From positions 1 through 34,102 of the forward strand of contig JAPLDO010000215.1 in assembly GCA_026391715.1 (NCBI GenBank): a stretch of 34,102 bases of DNA. The letters are read 5' to 3'. Under the pieces are notes generated by a model, which worked only from the letters and a program-made list of their open reading frames with translations, was not told where the DNA came from and made no database searches. Every line of letters begins with the position of its first letter. The first letter of the stretch is position 1. Made by a program: the position numbers and the translations under genes. Shown here one piece after another: positions 7,314 to 16,256 of this stretch. This DNA is from Bacteroidota bacterium. GTDB lineage: Bacteria > Bacteroidota > Bacteroidia > Bacteroidales > FEN-979.

Positions 7314-8282
7314 ATGGAACCTATAATCGCTCCCGTTGATAAAGATCTTCTTGAAGCTGAACTGGCGGAGAGTACTTTCCTGAGAAATACCAATAACGGT
7401 AGAAATAAAATCTTTGTATTCACTGCCCATGATTCGCCTAATCTCATGAGGGAAATAGGACGTTTACGGGAAATCACTTTCCGCGACGCGGGAGGAGGAA
7501 CCGGTAAAAGTGTTGATATTGATGAGTTTGATACCATGGAAGTGCCTTTTCAGCAACTTATTGTATGGGATCCTGTCGAGGGTGAAATCACCGGTGGGTA
7601 TCGTTTTATACATGGACGCGATATTTTATGTAACGCCAAGGGATGCATTCATAGCGCTACGGCTGAATTGTTTGAGTTTTCCAACAAATTTGTCCGCGAT
7701 TACATGCCCCTGAGTATTGAATTGGGAAGGTCGTTTGTTCAACCCAATTACCAACCTCACGTAAACTTCCGAAAAGGGATGTATTCCCTCGACAACCTTT
7801 GGGATGGCTTGGGAGCTATGATTATTGAAAACCCCGACGTAAGATATTTTTTTGGAAAGATGACGATGTACCCGGATTATAACAGGTTTGCCCGCGACAT
7901 CGTTCTGTTTTTTTTAAGAAAATACTTTCCGGATACCGAAACGCTTATGCTTCCGCGGGAACCGGTTTTGTGTGAAACGCCTGATTCAGTTATTGCTGAA
8001 ATATTCACTGCGCGAACTTTTGAAGAAAACTACAAAACCCTGATACAGATGATCCGGCGAAACGGCGAGAATGTTCCGCCGCTTGTGAATGCCTATATGA
8101 ATCTTTCGCCTACCATGCGTACTTTTGGAACTGCAATCAACCATGAATTTGGCGACGTTGAAGAAACCGGCATTCTTATCCATATTGCCGATATATACCC
8201 CCGGAAAAAAGAACGCCACCTGAAAACCTATATCCAGCGACTCTCCTCATTGAAAGGATTGCGGTGGCGCATTCGAAAATAA
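7314..8282 (+). CDS. GNAT-family N-acyltransferase, likely aminolipid synthesis (OlsB/GlsB-like)
   Basis: A 322-residue member of the OlsB/hemolysin-type acyltransferase family, which transfers a 3-hydroxyacyl group from ACP to the amino group of an amino acid. Recognisable segments are ReitFRDAGGGTGKSVDID-like sequence near residues 50-65, VWDPVEGEITGGYRF (about 83-97), SIELGRSFVQPNYQ (about 139-152) and LWDGLGAMIIENPDVRYFFGKMTM (about 162-185). It diverges from the PlsC-family gene at 6320-7210; together they could make a diacylated aminolipid, GlsB first and GlsA second. In B. theta the genes are adjacent in one direction; here they face away from each other. The amino acid substrate is not determined. 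Confidence 0.8.
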   Translation: MEPIIAPVDKDLLEAELAESTFLRNTNNGRNKIFVFTAHDSPNLMREIGRLREITFRDAGGGTGKSVDIDEFDTMEVPFQQLIVWDPVEGEITGGYRFIHGRDILCNAKGCIHSATAELFEFSNKFVRDYMPLSIELGRSFVQPNYQPHVNFRKGMYSLDNLWDGLGAMIIENPDVRYFFGKMTMYPDYNRFARDIVLFFLRKYFPDTETLMLPREPVLCETPDSVIAEIFTARTFEENYKTLIQMIRRNGENVPPLVNAYMNLSPTMRTFGTAINHEFGDVEETGILIHIADIYPRKKERHLKTYIQRLSSLKGLRWRIRK

Positions 8283-8319
8283 TAAGGTAAAGGAAGGGCT
8301 TCCCGAAAAAAAACCTGGT

Positions 8320-8589
8320 TTACTGAGCGGCAGGCGCGGCTGCGGCGTTTGCCTTACGCATAAGTTTACTCTTCAGGTTGGAGGCTTTGTTTTTATGAAT
8401 TACATTTTTCTTGGCTAATTTGTCAATCTGGGAAATAACTTTTGGAAGTTCCTTTGCAAGATTTTCCGGTTCAGTGATTTCACGTACTTTCTTAATTGTG
8501 TTACGAACGGTCTTTCCCTGATAACGGTTCAGGGTGCGTTTTGTTTTTGTGCTGCGAATGCGTTTTTCTGAACTTATGTGATTAGCCAT
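8320..8589 (-). CDS. rpsT: 30S ribosomal protein S20
   Basis: An 89-residue, lysine-rich primary 16S rRNA-binding protein starting MANHISSEKRIRSTKTKRTLNR, a typical S20 N-terminus, and ending in the LxKKNVIHKNKASNLKSKL helix that defines the family. It is monocistronic here: its own promoter lies 30-60 bp upstream, and the convergent acyltransferase gene ends 37 bp past its stop. Many bacteria regulate S20 translationally, but no leader structure is evident in this short 5' region. Confidence 0.97.
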   Translation of the reverse strand: MANHISSEKRIRSTKTKRTLNRYQGKTVRNTIKKVREITEPENLAKELPKVISQIDKLAKKNVIHKNKASNLKSKLMRKANAAAAPAAQ

Positions 8590-8617
8590 GAGGATAAAAT
8601 ATTTTCAAATTGGGGTG

Positions 8618-8648
8618 CAAAGATACAATCTTTACATGAATAAGCAAA
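8618..8648 (-). promoter_or_regulatory. Promoter of rpsT
   Basis: On the minus strand TTTG (8648-8645) and TATCTTTG (8625-8618) are spaced by 19 bp, a near-perfect Bacteroidota promoter, ending 28 bp before the rpsT ATG at 8589. It is among the strongest matches in the window, fitting a ribosomal protein gene. Confidence 0.8.
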
Positions 8649-8670
8649 AGAAATTGAAAGATGAATTCGA

Positions 8671-10941
8671 TCATTTAAAGTTAACAATTGTAATTCCGGA
8701 GCCGCCCTGTTCAAGAGGCGCGTCGCGGGCTGATTTTACCTCTTTCAGCGAGCGCAGATACTCACGTGTGATTTGCCTTAAAATACCATTTCCTTTTCCA
8801 TGAAGAATGTGCACTTCAGGGATCGAAAACATCACGGCGTCATCAGTATAACGTTGAAGGAGAGCGAGGGCTTCTTCCACGCGTTGTCCCCTGATATCAA
8901 GCGTTAATTTATAGTTGTTGAGTTTTGTGTTTAATTCATTAACGTATTGATTAAAGCGGTTTGGCGCCGACGCCGAGCCGACCGCCACAGGTTGAGGCGC
9001 GAGTGGTTGAACGGCAGGAGCGGAGGCGATCTCTTTCTGAAGATTTTCTTTTACCGTTGAAAGTTCAGCCCGTATCTCTTTCGTGCGATTTTTTTCTGCC
9101 TGTGATTCGCGGATTTCCCTGATGGTTTTTTCGATTGTTTTATTGGCATTGTCAAGTATTTCCCTCGCTTCGATCCGCGCTTTTTCAATGATTTCTCTCT
9201 TTTTCGACTCCAGGTCGCCGTTTAATTTCTGATATTTTGAAATTAACTCGGCAAGAAAATCATCCGCCACTTCAATTTCGCTTTTTTGTTTGTTTATCTC
9301 TTGTTTTTCAACTTCGAGTGTCTGTAATTCGCGGTCGAAATCGAGTTGGCTTTTACCGGTTTTTGTTTTTGCATTTTTCAACACCAATTCCGGAAAACCG
9401 ATTTCCTGAGCAATTTCAAGTGCAAACGAACTTCCGGGATATCCGGTTTTTAGTTGGTAAAGGGGTTTCAGCTTCTTCAGATCAAACAGCATGGCGCCAT
9501 TTACGATACCTTGTTCACGCCCGGCAAGCAATTTGAGATTGGAGTAATGGGTGGTGACAACTCCCAAGGCTTTTCTCTGATTCATCGCTTCGAGAGAGGC
9601 TTCGGCAATTGCACCGCCAAGCGATGGATCGGTGCCTGTGCCAAATTCGTCAATCAGAAAGAGCGTGCGATCATCAATGTTTTCGAGAAAAAATTTCAGG
9701 TTGAGTAACTTGGAAGAGTATGTACTCAAATCATTATCTATTGATTGCTCATCGCCGATATCAATAAAAATTTTGGTGAAAATGCAAAATTCAGAATCCT
9801 CGCGAACCGGTGGAAGCAGGCCACACTGAAACATGTATTGAACCAATCCTGTTGTTTTGAGGCAAACTGATTTTCCGCCTGCATTCGGTCCCGATATAAT
9901 AAGAATCCGCTGATTCTGGTTAAGCGCAATATCAAGAGGAATTATGCTTTTTTTCTGTTTCTGATGCGACAGGAAAAGCAGTGGATGCACAGCCTTATGC
10001 CAGATAAATCCATATTGTTCGGGCAATGTATCCTGCTGCGGATGATGGATTGGATTTTCTGCATTAATTTCTATGGCAAACATTGCCTTGGCTCTGATAA
10101 AATCAATCTGTCCAAGCAAATAGTATCCATGAACCAAACGGTCAATATCTGGTCTGATTTCAGCGGCAAAAGCCATCAGGATGCGAACAATTTCGCGGCG
10201 TTCGGCATATTCAAGTTCCCTGATTTCGTTATTCGTTTCAAAAATCTCTGTCGGTTCAAGGTAAACTGTGTGACCGGTTGCTGATTCATCGTGAATAAAC
10301 CCCGACAACCGGCGTTTATGGGTATTTATCATTGGAATTACCAACCGTCCGTTTCTTATGGTTACTTCAGCGTCATCGGGCGTCCAGCCATTTTGTTTTG
10401 CTTTTTTAAAATGCTGAATAATTTGCCGCTCCACCGAACCAATCAGCGATGCTTTTTCTTTTCTTATTCTGTGAAGTTCGGCAGAGGCTGAATCTCTGAC
10501 TTCAGATTTTTCATCAATAATTGATTCAATTTGTTTCGCTATTGAAAAGAAAAATGATGAATTTTCGACAGCCGTTTTTGCTGAAAGCATTGGAAATTTC
10601 TCGTTCCTGGCGTTAAAAAAAGAGATCAGGCTGGCAATGGTTGTTACAGAGAGTTTTAATTCCGAAAGCTGATCGGTTTCCATAAATGTTCCCGGCAGCC
10701 TGATACGCAGCAATTCCGTAATCATGTCATAATAATCCTGCGACGGAAAATTTTCCTCAAACCTGATTACGCGCATCAACTCATTGGTTTCGGCGAGCCA
10801 TTGGTGGATTTCATCTGCATCTGTTGAGAATCCAAGTTTTTCGACCAACGCCCTGCCAAGCGATGATAAGCAACGATTACGAAGGTGTTGACGAATGGCG
10901 TCAAATCCTAGTTTATGTTCAAAATTAGCCGGGAAATACAT
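8671..10941 (-). CDS. mutS2: Endonuclease MutS2 (MutS-type ATPase with Smr domain)
   Basis: MutS2 proteins suppress recombination and/or rescue stalled, collided ribosomes; they do not act in mismatch repair. The 756-residue protein has the MutS core ATPase with Walker A GPNAGGKS and Walker B LFLIDEFGTGTDP followed by the STHYSNLK-type switch region. A long charged coiled coil follows (about residues 510-640), then an Ala/Pro linker, and the C-terminal Smr domain with LDIRGQRVEEAL and HGKGNGILR. I take the ATG at 10941; a TTG three codons upstream is also open. It lies 66 bp downstream of the PBP gene on the same strand and may be the last gene of that transcript; TACCCTTG just before it is a one-mismatch -7 box. 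Confidence 0.95.
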   Translation of the reverse strand: MYFPANFEHKLGFDAIRQHLRNRCLSSLGRALVEKLGFSTDADEIHQWLAETNELMRVIRFEENFPSQDYYDMITELLRIRLPGTFMETDQLSELKLSVTTIASLISFFNARNEKFPMLSAKTAVENSSFFFSIAKQIESIIDEKSEVRDSASAELHRIRKEKASLIGSVERQIIQHFKKAKQNGWTPDDAEVTIRNGRLVIPMINTHKRRLSGFIHDESATGHTVYLEPTEIFETNNEIRELEYAERREIVRILMAFAAEIRPDIDRLVHGYYLLGQIDFIRAKAMFAIEINAENPIHHPQQDTLPEQYGFIWHKAVHPLLFLSHQKQKKSIIPLDIALNQNQRILIISGPNAGGKSVCLKTTGLVQYMFQCGLLPPVREDSEFCIFTKIFIDIGDEQSIDNDLSTYSSKLLNLKFFLENIDDRTLFLIDEFGTGTDPSLGGAIAEASLEAMNQRKALGVVTTHYSNLKLLAGREQGIVNGAMLFDLKKLKPLYQLKTGYPGSSFALEIAQEIGFPELVLKNAKTKTGKSQLDFDRELQTLEVEKQEINKQKSEIEVADDFLAELISKYQKLNGDLESKKREIIEKARIEAREILDNANKTIEKTIREIRESQAEKNRTKEIRAELSTVKENLQKEIASAPAVQPLAPQPVAVGSASAPNRFNQYVNELNTKLNNYKLTLDIRGQRVEEALALLQRYTDDAVMFSIPEVHILHGKGNGILRQITREYLRSLKEVKSARDAPLEQGGSGITIVNFK

Positions 10942-11007
10942 CTTCAGCAAGGGTATATACTGACATACTTACATTTTTTTGCGAAGCAGTTTCCGCGGGC
11001 GCTGAAA

Positions 11008-13284
11008 TTAAAATTCATCCGGGTCAATTGGTTGCTTCTTACGATTGCCTTTTGATGGCGTTGCATTGTTGTCGGTACCGCAATCAAAGTCAACCGAAAG
11101 CGGTTTCAGCGGTACGTCAAAATCGCGTTTTGTATATTTTAAGGTTGGATCGGCGTAAATCTTTTGCATGTAAATACCCCAGATCGGCAAAGCCATATTG
11201 GCGCCCTGACCGAGCGCAATAGTTCTGAAATGTGCTGCGCGGTCTTCACAACCTACCCAAACGCCGGAAACAAGGTCGGGGGTGATTCCCATAAACCAAC
11301 CATCGCTTTGGTTCTGGGTAGTTCCGGTTTTGCCGGCAATCGGATTATCAAGCCCGTATTTATAACGTAGCCTTATGCTTGTGCCTGCGTCAACAACGCC
11401 TTTCATTAACTGAATCATCAGGTATGCTGTTTCTTCGCTGATTGCCTCCTGCGATTTCGCGGTAAAAGACTGTAAAATATTACCGTTTTTATCTTCAATG
11501 CGCGTAATAAAAGATGGTTCGATATAAACCCCTTTATTTGCATAAATGCTCATGGCGCCCACCATTTCGTAAAGGCTTAAGTCGCATGAACCAAGAGCGA
11601 TGGAATATACAACGGGGATATCGCTTGTTACTCCCATTTTATGAGCCAGGGCAACCACTGCTTTTGGAGCATATTTTCTGATCAACTGACCCGACACCCA
11701 GTTGTTTGAATTGGCAAGCGCCCATTTCAATGTTACCTGCTCGCCGCGGCGTTCATCGCTGGCATTTTCAGGCGCCCAGACTTCGCCGTCGCCGAGATCA
11801 ATAATTGGCTGGACATTCGGATAAAGCGAACATGGCGACTCGCCTTCCTGCATGGCAAGCGTGTATAGGAAAGGTTTAAATGTACTTCCCACTTGCCGCT
11901 TGCTGAATTTCACATGGTCATATTGAAAAAAGCGGTAATCAATTCCGCCAACATAAGCTTTCACCTGACCTGTATGCGGATCCATTGACATCATGCCAGA
12001 TTGCAGGAAATACTTGTAATATCTGATAGAATCCATTGGGGTCATCACAGTGTCTATTTCACCCCGCCAGGAAAAGACCTTCATTTTGACAGGAATTCTG
12101 AATTCTTCGAGAATCCGCGCATCGGATTTTCCTTCGGTTTTTGCGCGATAATAACGATCCGACCTTCGCATGGCGGAGATCATCAGGTTTTCGATCTCCT
12201 TTTTTGCAGAAGTTTCTTCAAAGGCAAAAGGCGCGTTTGGAATGCCTTTCCAATGTTTGAAAAATGAGGGCTGAAGTTCTTTTCCGAGGTATTCGGAGAC
12301 AGCCTGTTCGGCGTATTCCTGCATTTTATAATTGATGGTGGTATAAACTTTCAGTCCGTCGCGATAGAGGTTATATGGAGTTCCGTCTTCTTTGGGATGT
12401 TGGGAACACCATTCGGAGAGAACAGTGCGAATATATTCGCGAAAGTAAGTTGCAATTCCTGTTGTATGATCCTGCAACCGGAATTTTTTCATATCAATGG
12501 GAATGATTTTCAAGGAATCGAATTCGCTTTCGCTGATGTAATCATACTTCATCATCTGATGCATCACAGTATTCCTGCGTTCAAGAGCGCGAACCGGATT
12601 TCTCACGGGGCTAAACCATGTAGGAGCCTTCAGGGTTCCGATAAGTGTGGCAGCCTCTTCCACATTCAGTTGTCCAGGCTCCTTGTTATAAAATGTTTTT
12701 GCGGCTGATTTGATTCCATACGACTGGCTGCCAAAGTCAACGGTATTCAGATACATTGCCAGAATTTCATCCTTGGAGTAGTTGCGTTCAAGTTTGATGG
12801 CTGTAATCCATTCCTTGAATTTGATCAGCGCTGTTTCTACCAGCGACCGGTCTTGTTTTCTGGGAAACAGGTTTTTGGCAAGCTGCTGGGTGATGGTGGA
12901 ACCACCGCCTTTCGACATTCCCGTTGCCATACCCCAAACAACCCGGAAAATGGCAATAGCGTCAATACCTGAATGTTTTTCAAAGCGGGCGTCTTCGGTG
13001 GCAATAAGAGCGTTTATAACATTCGGTGAAAGTTCCTGAAATGGCGTATTGGAGCGGTTTTCGATGTAATATTTTCCAAGAAGTTTACCGTCGCATGAGA
13101 TAATTTCGGTAGCAAGGTTGCTTTTGGGATTTTCAAGTTCCTCGAAACTCGGCATTTTCCCAAAAATACCGAAGGCGACGGCAATAAAGAACAGGGCAAT
13201 CATAACTGTCAGAGCAATAAAAGATATCCAAAAGCCCTTCAGATATTTTCTGGTCTGCGAATTTGCCGATTTGGAACTGTGCAT
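11008..13284 (-). CDS. Class A penicillin-binding protein (PBP1A type)
   Basis: Bifunctional peptidoglycan glycosyltransferase/transpeptidase anchored by one N-terminal helix (about residues 18-42). The GT51 domain shows EDARFEKHSG with the catalytic glutamate, GGGSTITQQLAKNLF and ERNYSKDEILAMYLN. The transpeptidase domain has the S-x-x-K nucleophile in VGSTFKPF, S-x-N in ANSNNW and KTG in AGKTGTTQNQSDGW. From the ATG at 13284 it is 758 residues, normal for the family; a TTG at 13326 would add 14 residues and overlap the gldH stop by 14 bp. It follows gldH on the same strand and precedes mutS2. Confidence 0.95.
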   Translation of the reverse strand: MHSSKSANSQTRKYLKGFWISFIALTVMIALFFIAVAFGIFGKMPSFEELENPKSNLATEIISCDGKLLGKYYIENRSNTPFQELSPNVINALIATEDARFEKHSGIDAIAIFRVVWGMATGMSKGGGSTITQQLAKNLFPRKQDRSLVETALIKFKEWITAIKLERNYSKDEILAMYLNTVDFGSQSYGIKSAAKTFYNKEPGQLNVEEAATLIGTLKAPTWFSPVRNPVRALERRNTVMHQMMKYDYISESEFDSLKIIPIDMKKFRLQDHTTGIATYFREYIRTVLSEWCSQHPKEDGTPYNLYRDGLKVYTTINYKMQEYAEQAVSEYLGKELQPSFFKHWKGIPNAPFAFEETSAKKEIENLMISAMRRSDRYYRAKTEGKSDARILEEFRIPVKMKVFSWRGEIDTVMTPMDSIRYYKYFLQSGMMSMDPHTGQVKAYVGGIDYRFFQYDHVKFSKRQVGSTFKPFLYTLAMQEGESPCSLYPNVQPIIDLGDGEVWAPENASDERRGEQVTLKWALANSNNWVSGQLIRKYAPKAVVALAHKMGVTSDIPVVYSIALGSCDLSLYEMVGAMSIYANKGVYIEPSFITRIEDKNGNILQSFTAKSQEAISEETAYLMIQLMKGVVDAGTSIRLRYKYGLDNPIAGKTGTTQNQSDGWFMGITPDLVSGVWVGCEDRAAHFRTIALGQGANMALPIWGIYMQKIYADPTLKYTKRDFDVPLKPLSVDFDCGTDNNATPSKGNRKKQPIDPDEF

Positions 13285-13312
13285 CTTTAATCTGAATGAT
13301 TTGAAAAATGGT

Positions 13313-13810
13313 TTATTGTTTTTCAATTCGCATACCGATATCCCTGATACCCGGGAGTTCGTTCACACGCATAGCCTGTTCAAGTTCAAAACGGTATTTT
13401 CCTTTTTGTGTGAACTGAAGTCCCTTTTTTAAAAGAAACCGACTGAATTTCACGCTTCCCATTCCTGAGCCGAGCCACCTGCCGTCGTAATCGGCAAGAG
13501 TTAGTTCAAGAGTATCCCGTGATTTTTTTCCATCGGGCATTGAGGTTGTTAGAAAAAGAAACAGATTGCTGTACTGATAATCCGGCGAATTGCGAACATT
13601 CAGGTAAATATTATAACGACGGTTCAATTCAGATATTTCAACGTCGAAAACAGCGGGTTTTTTCACATTCCAACTGCCTTGTTCAATAAGGATATTATCT
13701 TCGAATAGCCGGCTCCGGTCGCATGAAAAAAACGCTCCTGAAATTAGGATCAGGAATGATAGAAATATTTTTTGAAATGATAGCTTGTTGAAATGACAGA
13801 CAGGAACCAT
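13313..13810 (-). CDS. gldH: GldH-family lipoprotein
   Basis: A 165-residue lipoprotein with an N-terminal hydrophobic stretch (about 15-28) and a lipobox-like end, SGAFFSC, with the lipidated cysteine at 30. The body (RRYNIYLNVRNSPDYQYSNLFLFLTTSMPDG and WLGSGMGS) matches the GldH family. GldH is needed for gliding in Flavobacterium, but homologues also occur in non-gliding Bacteroidota, where it has been linked to type IX secretion without firm proof. No other gld/por genes are in the window, so gliding cannot be claimed. It starts 6 bp after the ricT-like stop. Confidence 0.85.
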   Translation of the reverse strand: MVPVCHFNKLSFQKIFLSFLILISGAFFSCDRSRLFEDNILIEQGSWNVKKPAVFDVEISELNRRYNIYLNVRNSPDYQYSNLFLFLTTSMPDGKKSRDTLELTLADYDGRWLGSGMGSVKFSRFLLKKGLQFTQKGKYRFELEQAMRVNELPGIRDIGMRIEKQ

Positions 13811-13816
13811 GAAGGA

Positions 13817-15007
13817 TTACATATTGTCGAAGCGGGTGAGATCATCCTGGCCTGCGCCGTTCTCAAAGACTGACTTTTTTTCAACAGTTTTCGTAAAATC
13901 TTCGAGTTTTTCGGGAATAATTCCCTTTTTGTTTTGTTCAATAAGGTCAATAACAGTAGCAACCGGGATTGACATTTGGTTTGAAAGGTCAGTAAGATAG
14001 GAATACCACATCATTTTCTGAAGGATGTCGGTTTTCATGTGAACAGCATCGCCGCGTTTTGTTTTGATCTTTATTTCGGTTGAAGGAAATCCCTTTTGGG
14101 CGTCGAGATAAGTATCATATTCATAATTAAGGCAGCATTTGAGTTTACCGCATTGTCCGGCAAGTTTTTGTGGATTAAGCGATAACTGCTGAACGCGGGC
14201 GGCGGTAGTTGTAACCGATTTGAAATCGCTCATCCAGGTGGTGCAACACAGTTCTCTGCCGCATGAACCAATTCCACCCAAACGGCTTGCTTCCTGCCTC
14301 GCTCCAATCTGACGCATCTCGATTCTTAACTTAAATTCCTCTGCCATCAGTTTTATGAGTTCCCTGAAATCCACGCGGTCGTCGGCAGTATAGTAAAAAA
14401 TTGCTTTCGTATAGTCGCCCTGAATCTCAACGTCGTTGATTTTCATTGATAAACCAGATCTTTCAGCATAAGTTCTTGACCTGAACATTACCGAGTTTTC
14501 TGCTTCAACTGCGGAAATCCATTTTTCGATGTCAGTAAGACGAGCCTTCCGGTATATTTTTTTATACTCGTCGGTTGCAAACCTTGCAGTTTTCTTCCTT
14601 AGATGAAAACGAACCATTTCACCTACCATGCTTACTATTCCAATATCATGACCGGGCGACGCTTCAACGGCAACGGTATCGCCCACTGATAATTCCAATT
14701 CGTGTGGCGCTCTGTAATAATCCTTACGGCTGTTTTTGAAGCGAACCTCAACCAGATCAAATGTAACATCTCCAGGAACGGTAGGAATTTGATTAAGCCA
14801 GTCGAATGAATCGTACTTACTGCATCTGTGCTGAAAAACCGTTTCATTTTTCTGATACAGGTTGGGTAGTTGACAACATCCCCGGCTTAAAAATGGGTTA
14901 TATGGTAATTTTGCCGGTTTAAATTCAAAGATGTCGCTATCATCAGCGGGGTTATCCTGCAAATGTGTGTTATCCGGTGTAACCGGTATGCCTTCTGACT
15001 TATCCAT
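13817..15007 (-). CDS. PSP1 C-terminal domain protein (RicT/YaaT family)
   Basis: A 396-residue protein with the PSP1/RicT core and its characteristic cysteines: SCGRELCCTTW and QCGKLKCCLNYEYDTY. In Bacillus subtilis RicT (YaaT) belongs to an Fe-S-containing complex (RicAFT) that affects RNase Y specificity; the cysteines are the metal ligands. The Bacteroidota version, as here, is longer at both ends, with an acidic C-terminal tail. The gene lies between the holB-like gene (15 bp gap) and gldH (6 bp gap), the same pairing with a DNA polymerase clamp-loader gene seen in Firmicutes (holB-yaaT). I use ATG 15007; TTG 15016 is three codons upstream. Confidence 0.9.
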   Translation of the reverse strand: MDKSEGIPVTPDNTHLQDNPADDSDIFEFKPAKLPYNPFLSRGCCQLPNLYQKNETVFQHRCSKYDSFDWLNQIPTVPGDVTFDLVEVRFKNSRKDYYRAPHELELSVGDTVAVEASPGHDIGIVSMVGEMVRFHLRKKTARFATDEYKKIYRKARLTDIEKWISAVEAENSVMFRSRTYAERSGLSMKINDVEIQGDYTKAIFYYTADDRVDFRELIKLMAEEFKLRIEMRQIGARQEASRLGGIGSCGRELCCTTWMSDFKSVTTTAARVQQLSLNPQKLAGQCGKLKCCLNYEYDTYLDAQKGFPSTEIKIKTKRGDAVHMKTDILQKMMWYSYLTDLSNQMSIPVATVIDLIEQNKKGIIPEKLEDFTKTVEKKSVFENGAGQDDLTRFDNM

Positions 15008-15022
15008 GATAAACAATAATGG

Positions 15023-16102
15023 TTACAAAGGTATAAAATTCGGTTTAAAAAGTCGGACAAATTTCAGCGACAGGTCGAGGAATAGCGTTGAAGGATGCGC
15101 ATTTCTTTCAATATGGAATATTGCGTCATTAAGCAGAGTGTTGAATTTAATGAGAATATCGCTTTGAATAAAAGGCGCAAAGTCACAGATGAACTTGTTT
15201 TCGTCGGCATTAATGGTAGCGGGCAAAGGTAGTCCGTAATTTACGGCGGCACAGTATCCAATGGTTTTCAAAGCATAAGTGAGGAAACTTTTCTCTTTTT
15301 CCCGTCCGGTTTTGGAAATCTCAGAAGTAAAGGTAATCAGATCGGCAATTCTGGCGGCATAACAGAATCTCATCCAATCGCGGAAGACCAGAAAATGGTT
15401 TTCATCATCTTCGCTTTTACCATGCCAGATGAATTCAGTTTCCGGAATTTTAACCATGAGGGTTCGGGAAATAATGGTGTTGATGATCTGGTCGGGTTCG
15501 TCGGAAATGAGGATAAACAGGGTTTTCTCCGGTGGTTCTTCAAGCATTTTAAGCAGTTTCGGAGCTGCGGCATAGTATAATTTTTCAACCATCCAGATAA
15601 TCATCACTTTGTATTCCGATTCATAGCTTTTGTAGCTTAGGGTAGTGATGATTTCATTGCAATCATCGGCATTGATTATTCCTTGTTTGTTTTCAATACC
15701 GATTGCTGTATACCACTCCTGTAATCCGGCATGGTAATCATTTGAGAGCAGAAACTTTCGCCAATCCTCAATAAATAATTTGCTTTGAGGCTTTTTGGCT
15801 ACACGTTTGGTGGTAGCTACCGGATAGATAAAATGGAGGTCGGGATGGGCGAGTTTCTGGTATTTAACACACGACGGGCAGGCGCCGCAGGAATCAGTCA
15901 AATCTACACTTTCCATGGATTGGAGTCCGTTTATCCGGCGGTTGGTACAGTTGATAAACTGGGCGTAAGCAATGGCAAGTGCTAGCTTGCTGCTATTTTC
16001 GGCGCCAAAGAACAACTGCGCATGACTGACCCGCTGATCCAGAACAGTTTGAATCAGTTTGTTTTTTATTTGTTCATTTCCTTGTATATCGCTGAATTTC
16101 AT
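15023..16102 (-). CDS. holB: DNA polymerase III delta' subunit (clamp loader)
   Basis: A 359-residue AAA+ clamp-loader subunit. The N-terminal MKFSDIQGNEQIKNKLIQTV and the position of the P-loop (GAENSSKLALAIAYA) match DnaX/HolB proteins, but the loop lacks the G-K-[ST] signature, as expected for a delta' subunit that does not hydrolyse ATP. A zinc-binding cluster (CGACPSC plus an earlier cysteine at INC) follows. The sensor region reads LLKMLEEPPEKTLFILIS and ends IISRTLMVKIP, with T where the SRC motif has C. It heads a tight run with the PSP1 gene, and has a promoter-like box 27 bp upstream. Confidence 0.85.
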   Translation of the reverse strand: MKFSDIQGNEQIKNKLIQTVLDQRVSHAQLFFGAENSSKLALAIAYAQFINCTNRRINGLQSMESVDLTDSCGACPSCVKYQKLAHPDLHFIYPVATTKRVAKKPQSKLFIEDWRKFLLSNDYHAGLQEWYTAIGIENKQGIINADDCNEIITTLSYKSYESEYKVMIIWMVEKLYYAAAPKLLKMLEEPPEKTLFILISDEPDQIINTIISRTLMVKIPETEFIWHGKSEDDENHFLVFRDWMRFCYAARIADLITFTSEISKTGREKEKSFLTYALKTIGYCAAVNYGLPLPATINADENKFICDFAPFIQSDILIKFNTLLNDAIFHIERNAHPSTLFLDLSLKFVRLFKPNFIPL

Positions 16103-16128
16103 ATCGCGGCAGGTTCCTGATTTTTCTG

Positions 16129-16136
16129 CAAATTTA
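16129..16136 (-). promoter_or_regulatory. Possible promoter of the holB-ricT-gldH run
   Basis: TAAATTTG on the minus strand fits the -7 consensus and lies 26 bp before the holB ATG at 16102. No good -33 box was found, so confidence is moderate. Confidence 0.45.
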
Positions 16137-16159
16137 CCTGATTTCAGGGATTAAAAGAT

Positions 16160-16176
16160 GGCTTTTTAACAAAGCC
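16160..16176 (-). terminator. Possible terminator after the cox-cyoE operon
   Basis: GGCTTT and AAAGCC form a perfect 6-bp stem with a 5-nt loop. Read on the minus strand it follows cyoE by about 80 bp and precedes the holB promoter; the following bases (ATCTTTTAA) give only a weak U tract. Confidence 0.35.
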
Positions 16177-16189
16177 TTGTTCCTCTTCA

Positions 16190-16204
16190 ATGGGCTGCGC
16201 CCAT
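16190..16204. repeat. GC-rich hairpin between cyoE and holB, possibly part of a dispersed repeat
   Basis: ATGGGC-TGC-GCCCAT is a perfect inverted repeat (6-bp stem, 3-nt loop) in an otherwise AT-rich 154-bp gap. The 40 bp that follow it (to about 16245, including TACGCCCCTTTCATGG) are also unlike the neighbouring spacer. I suspect a repeated intergenic element, but a single window cannot show this. Confidence 0.45.
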
Positions 16205-16256
16205 CGTAACATATTACGCCCCTTTCATGGCTGTGTTGAAAACTTACAACCTGGCT

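Noticed and set aside
13284-13326. TTG start for the class A PBP at 13326
   Set aside because: It would overlap the gldH stop and add 14 basic residues without support; the ATG at 13284 gives a normal cytoplasmic tail. It is not excluded, only less likely.
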